8,733 bases of DNA from an uncultured Spirochaetaceae bacterium (GTDB taxonomy: Bacteria; Spirochaetota; Spirochaetia; Treponematales; Treponemataceae): the NCBI GenBank assembly GCA_902772605.1, contig CACYBG010000058.1, positions 1 through 8,733 on the forward strand. Direction: 5' to 3'. Positions 5,249 to 8,733 of this stretch are shown here, piece after piece; the stretch's first letter is position 1, and each line of letters begins with the position of its first letter. Both the position numbers and the translations under genes were made by a program. The notes below the pieces were generated by a model. It did not search any database. It was not told the origin of the DNA and was given only the letters and a program-made list of their open reading frames with translations.

Positions 5249-5313
5249 GTAATTTATAAAAGATTTTTATCAAAAACTACACTTTTCCCTATAACTTGCA
5301 TTTTCGTGCGTTA

Positions 5314-6273
5314 CTATCGCAAATTTTGTTTTTTTACCATATTGCAAAAGTATTCCAGAGAGCCTTTACCTTGTACCAAAAGAGAAGCCTCGTACAAAAA
5401 CTCGCCATCGTTTTTTGATTCATCCAGACGCGGGGCATAATCTACACAAGGTGTGTAAAACGGTTCATAGACAAAGTTTCCATCATCATCAAGGCTGTCC
5501 ACAGGAACGATTATGTCGCTGGAATCACGGTAACGCTTGCAGATGTTTTTTAACTTTCCGTCTTTTTCGCCACCCAGATGATTTACTACGCCGATTCTGC
5601 CGCTTGATAAATCCTGTACAATGTCGCCGTCATTAAAGGGGTAGGGGATTTCGCTGTAAAAATTATCAAGGCAATTGTCCGAATCAAAAGCTTGTGTCCT
5701 GATAAAAGATGAATCAACCCGCAAAAGTTCACCTTTGCTGTTAAAGGTGCCGGAAACGTATTTATCACCTTCGTCAATTTTGCGGAGCGTAACTATAAAA
5801 TCAAGAAGCTTGTCGTTCTCACCAGTCATTACATAATCGATAGCTTTTTCGATGGATGAAAAGGCCGGGCAGGAAAAAGTGTCGTAAGGCTGACCACGTA
5901 AGCTCTCGTTTTTTACAGAACAATCAACCTCGTAAATGCCTTCGAGTGTGTTCCGGAACAAGGCTATTTCCATTTCCATGTCAGATTTTATGTGAGACTC
6001 AATTTGAGTTGCGAGTTCTGTTGCCGTGATTTTTTCGCCTGAGTCAGGATTGCCGTCAATGCAGTTGCGGTAAGTTGAAAATTGCTTGCCGTCATTTTCT
6101 GGCAGGCGCAGAGTTTTTGCAATTTTGTTTAAGGCATCAAGCCTTTCATCCTGTCGCAAAAGAGGATTTTGATAAATTAAAGCGGCCTCTTCACAAAGAG
6201 AAAATTCATGCCCTGTTTTCTGTAAATATTCCCGAAGTGATTTTGATGGTATTAGTTTTTTGATGTTTGTCAT
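5314..6273 (-). CDS. Unknown protein (319 aa)
   Basis: This is a 319-aa soluble acidic protein with no recognised family. The N-terminal part (1-60) is helical and basic. A middle part (about 95-175) is rich in short helices. A segment at about 205-245 contains Y-P-F-N-D-G-D-I-V and G-R-I-G-V-V-N-H-L, resembling a small beta-barrel-like module seen in other hypothetical proteins of anaerobes. The C-terminal part is helical. The start ATG overlaps the stop of the preceding gene by 4 bases (ATGA), indicating translational coupling, with only a weak GGTG ribosome site. It is the last gene of the operon that begins at 8722. No FliM-type motif is present. No function is claimed. Confidence 0.8.
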   Translation of the reverse strand: MTNIKKLIPSKSLREYLQKTGHEFSLCEEAALIYQNPLLRQDERLDALNKIAKTLRLPENDGKQFSTYRNCIDGNPDSGEKITATELATQIESHIKSDMEMEIALFRNTLEGIYEVDCSVKNESLRGQPYDTFSCPAFSSIEKAIDYVMTGENDKLLDFIVTLRKIDEGDKYVSGTFNSKGELLRVDSSFIRTQAFDSDNCLDNFYSEIPYPFNDGDIVQDLSSGRIGVVNHLGGEKDGKLKNICKRYRDSSDIIVPVDSLDDDGNFVYEPFYTPCVDYAPRLDESKNDGEFLYEASLLVQGKGSLEYFCNMVKKQNLR

Positions 6274-6675
6274 TTTTCACCGTCCGCAAGATTTTTAAAC
6301 GCCTCTATATGCTTGTCGATAATTTGATTTCCTATAGAAAGTACATCTTCATTTGAAAGAGTATCTTCGCTTTCTATGTATTTTTCGCAGTACATTTGTA
6401 AAAGCTCAATTGAGCCATCACCTTTCATCAGATCAGAGGCAACTTCAAGATAGTCGGTTTTTGGAGTGTCTTCTGGTAAGGCTCCTTCAACATCGCGGGC
6501 AAATTCCAGTTCCATAGGATTGGGATGTTTGTGGCTGAAACTGCCGTCGGGGTACAAAAACTCAACGGTGGTAGAAACATCAGAAAAATCTGTGACGCTT
6601 TTAAGCCGCGTTTTTACATCGTTATCCCAATCTGTCCATTTCTTCCTGTGGAATATCGAATGTGTTTTTTCTCAT
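6270..6675 (-). pseudogene. Small unknown gene with an apparent +1 frameshift (134 aa if restored)
   Basis: The ATG at 6675, with AAAGGA (6691-6686) upstream, opens a frame reading M-R-K-N-T-F-D-I-P-Q-E-E that stops after 17 codons at 6624-6622. The long frame that follows (to 6270) has no good start: it would need a TTG at 6557 deep inside what looks like coding sequence. Reading upstream of that TTG in the same frame gives plausible protein (W-T-D-W-D-N-D-V-K-T-R-L). Removing one A from the run at 6639-6641 joins the two into a 134-aa protein. So it is broken, programmed to frameshift, or carries a sequencing error. The product has no known domain; the C-terminal part is acidic and helical. 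It follows the 377-aa gene by 6 bp and overlaps the 319-aa gene by 4. Confidence 0.6.
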
Positions 6676-6681
6676 ATATTT

Positions 6682-7815
6682 CTAGTCCTTTAGTAAAACC
6701 TCAATATCTTGATTCTCTTGTCTTTTTGTTTGTACCTCTCGCTGCAATTCTTCATCTATAAATTTAAACTCACAGATACAGTCCTTTTTCGCAGTTTCTA
6801 AAATGGTAAGGGCTTTTTGAATCTCGTGTTTTCGCCAGCCTATGTCCTTCGGAATATCAGGTGGAATCGGTCCCAGATATTCTTCATTCTCAAAGCCTCT
6901 TATTATATGAGAATGTTCGATAGTTTCTTTTATTGTCTCACCGTCAAAATCATAATGATATTCTGGTGCACGACTAATCCACGGATAACGGCCATCGGGA
7001 ACTTCGGTAAGGCTTGCGATTTTTTTATTTTTTATTGATTTGATGTAGTGCTGTGCATAAGCCCAGCCGTCAAACCATTCATCATATTTTTCAGCAAGCC
7101 AAGTTTCTACCATAACATGTACATGACCGTAATTAGGTTTCCTGTCTATTCCGTGAGCCGCATTGTAGCGTTCATCTTCGCTGATTTCAGGAAGTTCTGA
7201 AAGATCAATATCCAAATTATCCCAGCTGACAAGAAGGCTGTCAATCTCGTCCTGACAAAGTACATCCTGTCCTCCATTTTCCAAATCTTTTCTAATTTCC
7301 GAAATATCGTCATCAGTAAGAACAGCTTTTAGACAAAAGAAAAGCGATTTTACAAGCACAGTAAGGCTTTCACAGATAACTTCGGTTTCAGATTTTGACC
7401 AGGGATTATTAAAAAGTGAGCCTTTTAAATCTTTCACCGATTTTTCAATCTCGATTGCCTGTTTCATCAAAATCTTCCACAAATCATCAGTACGCCAGTC
7501 TGATTTTATAGCCTTGTAATCAACCTCTTTTGGCAGGCTCGGAAGCAGGTCAGAAAGTTTCTGACTTCCCCGTAAAATCTGAGTTTTCATGTGTTCGAGC
7601 TCATTTGGAATTTCCTGCACACGAAGTTTTTTTGCCTCATACATCATCTTGATTCCCGGAGTCGGATGGAAGGGCTCTACTTCTGTCTGCCGTTTATAAT
7701 CATCCAACAAATCAAGCTTATTAACAAAATCATTTGTAATCGCCTGTACTTGAATCAGAATATGGCTGAAAGTATGGTTTACATTTGTACCTTCAAAATT
7801 TTCTGGGAGAGCCAT
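6682..7815 (-). CDS. Unknown 377-aa protein with an internal FliM-type CheY-binding motif
   Basis: This is a 377-aa soluble protein. Residues 1-180 are mostly helical with no recognised family. Residues 185-198 read V-L-C-Q-D-E-I-D-S-L-L-V-S-W, the same motif that opens the two FliM-like proteins here and true FliM, but placed mid-chain and followed by an acidic linker. The C-terminal part (about 225-300) contains H-V-H-V-M-V-E-T-W-L and a Trp/Tyr-rich stretch, ending in a charged helix likely to form a coiled coil (330-375). No FliM middle or SpoA domain is visible. The ATG at 7815 has AAAGG 5 nt upstream and lies 13 bp behind the FliM-derived gene, so the two are co-transcribed. The motif suggests a CheY-P or switch contact (inference); the rest is unrecognised. 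Confidence 0.8.
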   Translation of the reverse strand: MALPENFEGTNVNHTFSHILIQVQAITNDFVNKLDLLDDYKRQTEVEPFHPTPGIKMMYEAKKLRVQEIPNELEHMKTQILRGSQKLSDLLPSLPKEVDYKAIKSDWRTDDLWKILMKQAIEIEKSVKDLKGSLFNNPWSKSETEVICESLTVLVKSLFFCLKAVLTDDDISEIRKDLENGGQDVLCQDEIDSLLVSWDNLDIDLSELPEISEDERYNAAHGIDRKPNYGHVHVMVETWLAEKYDEWFDGWAYAQHYIKSIKNKKIASLTEVPDGRYPWISRAPEYHYDFDGETIKETIEHSHIIRGFENEEYLGPIPPDIPKDIGWRKHEIQKALTILETAKKDCICEFKFIDEELQREVQTKRQENQDIEVLLKD

Positions 7816-7828
7816 AGATACCTTTTTC

Positions 7829-8722
7829 CTATTTACAAACTTCCGTTACTCTTACACCAAACTTATCATCAACTGCAACAACTTCGTCTTTTGCGATAAT
7901 CTTGCCACTTGCCGCATCATGCAGAGTTACATATTCACCGCAAAGCCTGTCTAGTACGATAACACTTCCTTTTTCAAGCTGGTCGTTGTCTTTCAGATTA
8001 AAATTGCCGAGACAAACATAGCCGTTTCCTTTTGAGCCTTTCTTAAATGCAGAATCGTTTTTGGGGCAGTTTCCAAAAAGCAGGCCGCTTGCAATCAAAA
8101 TATTTTCAAAAAAGGTGCGGGGCAGGCAGATGTTTATAAAGCCTTCCTCATCGCCAATTTTTGATTCAATGCAAATAAGAATTACAATTTCGTTCGGCGA
8201 AACAATCTGCATAAACTGAGGATTGTTCTGCGTGTTGATGATGGTCGGTATGGGAAGTTTTACAGCTTTCGGCTTAATTCCGTGAGGATATTTTGCAACA
8301 AGTTCAGAGCAGAGATTGAGTTCTTCTTCATAATCCTTGAAAGATTTCTCTAGCATTTCAAGAATCGGATTGATTACAGTTTGTTCCAGTGTTGCAATTT
8401 CATTTTCGCTATAACCGCGATGGGCACCAACCCTCAAATCATGCAAAAAATCAGAGAAAACTTCAGCACTTTTTTCGTCATTTGTTTCGGGATCGCATTT
8501 TTCGTAAAGAATCTGAATTATGTTAGAGACTGCCTGTTTCTGAGGATTCGTGAACACATCTGCTCGTCCAAGATCACATGGCTTCACATTAAAAATCTTG
8601 TCAATTTGTGGCTGTGAAAGCACTCTGTTTCCTGACATTTTCTCCGTTTCCCCAGCATCTCCCATCTTTCCCAAAAGTTCATCGATTTCATTCTGTGAAA
8701 GCACATCGTTTTTCTCGTTCAT
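7829..8722 (-). CDS. Truncated FliM paralogue with two N-terminal CheY-binding-type motifs (297 aa)
   Basis: This is a FliM-derived protein. Two copies of the N-terminal motif occur in tandem: V-L-S-Q-N-E-I-D-E-L-L (7-17) and V-L-S-Q-P-Q-I-D-K-I-F (34-44). The first half of the FliM middle domain, including D-F-K-R-P-D and the G-G loop, is missing; residues 50-105 are unrelated. The second half of that domain is clear at about 108-210, with N-P-Q-F-M-Q-I-V-S-P-N-E-I-V-I-L (167-182) and G-F-I-N-I-C-L-P (194-201). A single SpoA domain (about 236-297) ends F-G-V-R-V-T-E-V. Since FliG contact uses the missing part, this protein may join FliN or the C-ring rim and bind CheY without a normal switch (inference). 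GAGGTG (8733-8728) lies 5 nt before the ATG at the window edge. It is the first visible gene of the operon; its promoter lies outside. Confidence 0.85.
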   Translation of the reverse strand: MNEKNDVLSQNEIDELLGKMGDAGETEKMSGNRVLSQPQIDKIFNVKPCDLGRADVFTNPQKQAVSNIIQILYEKCDPETNDEKSAEVFSDFLHDLRVGAHRGYSENEIATLEQTVINPILEMLEKSFKDYEEELNLCSELVAKYPHGIKPKAVKLPIPTIINTQNNPQFMQIVSPNEIVILICIESKIGDEEGFINICLPRTFFENILIASGLLFGNCPKNDSAFKKGSKGNGYVCLGNFNLKDNDQLEKGSVIVLDRLCGEYVTLHDAASGKIIAKDEVVAVDDKFGVRVTEVCK

Positions 8723-8733
8723 TTTTGCACCTC

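Noticed and set aside
5187..5273. Upstream extension of the 74-aa gene to 5273
   Set aside because: It would run through the promoter element, and the ATG at 5186 has a strong ribosome site.
5287..5313. Additional copy of the element or terminator after the 319-aa gene (CTATAAC and GCGTTA, with a TAACGCA/TGC-AA-GTTA hairpin)
   Set aside because: Spacing differs from the four true copies, no TATGTT box is present, the stem is weak and there is no U tract.

Overview
The window is AT-rich and almost entirely coded on the minus strand. It reads as an accessory island in a flagellated bacterium, most likely a Treponema-like spirochaete. The grounds are several proteins built from FliM/FliN motor-switch parts, low GC content, strong AGGAGG-type ribosome sites and a spirochaete-style LSQ-x-EIDELL motif. 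No ribosomal, tRNA, transposase, integrase or CRISPR sequence is visible, so the species assignment is inference.

Layout, read in the direction of transcription (right to left). (i) A tight operon, 8722 to 5314: a FliM-derived protein with two CheY-binding-type N-terminal motifs and one SpoA domain; a 377-aa unknown protein carrying the same motif internally; a small unknown gene that appears frameshifted; and a 319-aa unknown protein. (ii) 5186 to 3716: a 74-aa unknown protein, then a FliM paralogue with two tandem SpoA domains. (iii) 3609 to 1198: a 76-aa two-helix membrane protein; a DUF4143-type AAA ATPase with its own promoter that looks leaderless; and a small divergent sigma-70 factor. 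(iv) 1145 to 88: a second copy of the 76-aa membrane protein, then a 249-aa protein with a possible helix-hairpin-helix glycosylase-like core.

The most striking signal is a four-copy intergenic element at about 6-41, 1152-1194, 3641-3687 and 5209-5248. Each copy reads TTAAC(G/A)-N17-TATGTT on the minus strand with exactly 17 bp spacing. Each sits just upstream of a gene, or at the left edge where the gene would lie outside. Each has flanking arms whose sequences differ between copies yet stay complementary around a constant AT-rich centre. The simplest reading is a regulon of promoters, possibly read by the sigma factor encoded here, whose predicted -10 and -35 contact residues differ from those of RpoD. 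The complementary arms are not explained by a promoter alone. They leave open a role as an anti-readthrough RNA hairpin, a protein-binding palindrome or a recombination site (the upstream end also matches the integron RYYYAAC core).

Working model (inference): a sigma-controlled island encodes decoy or modified motor-switch proteins that could engage CheY-P or the flagellar switch, together with small membrane proteins and unknown partners. A duplication of the segment [sigma 3' end - promoter element - 76-aa gene] helped build the present layout.
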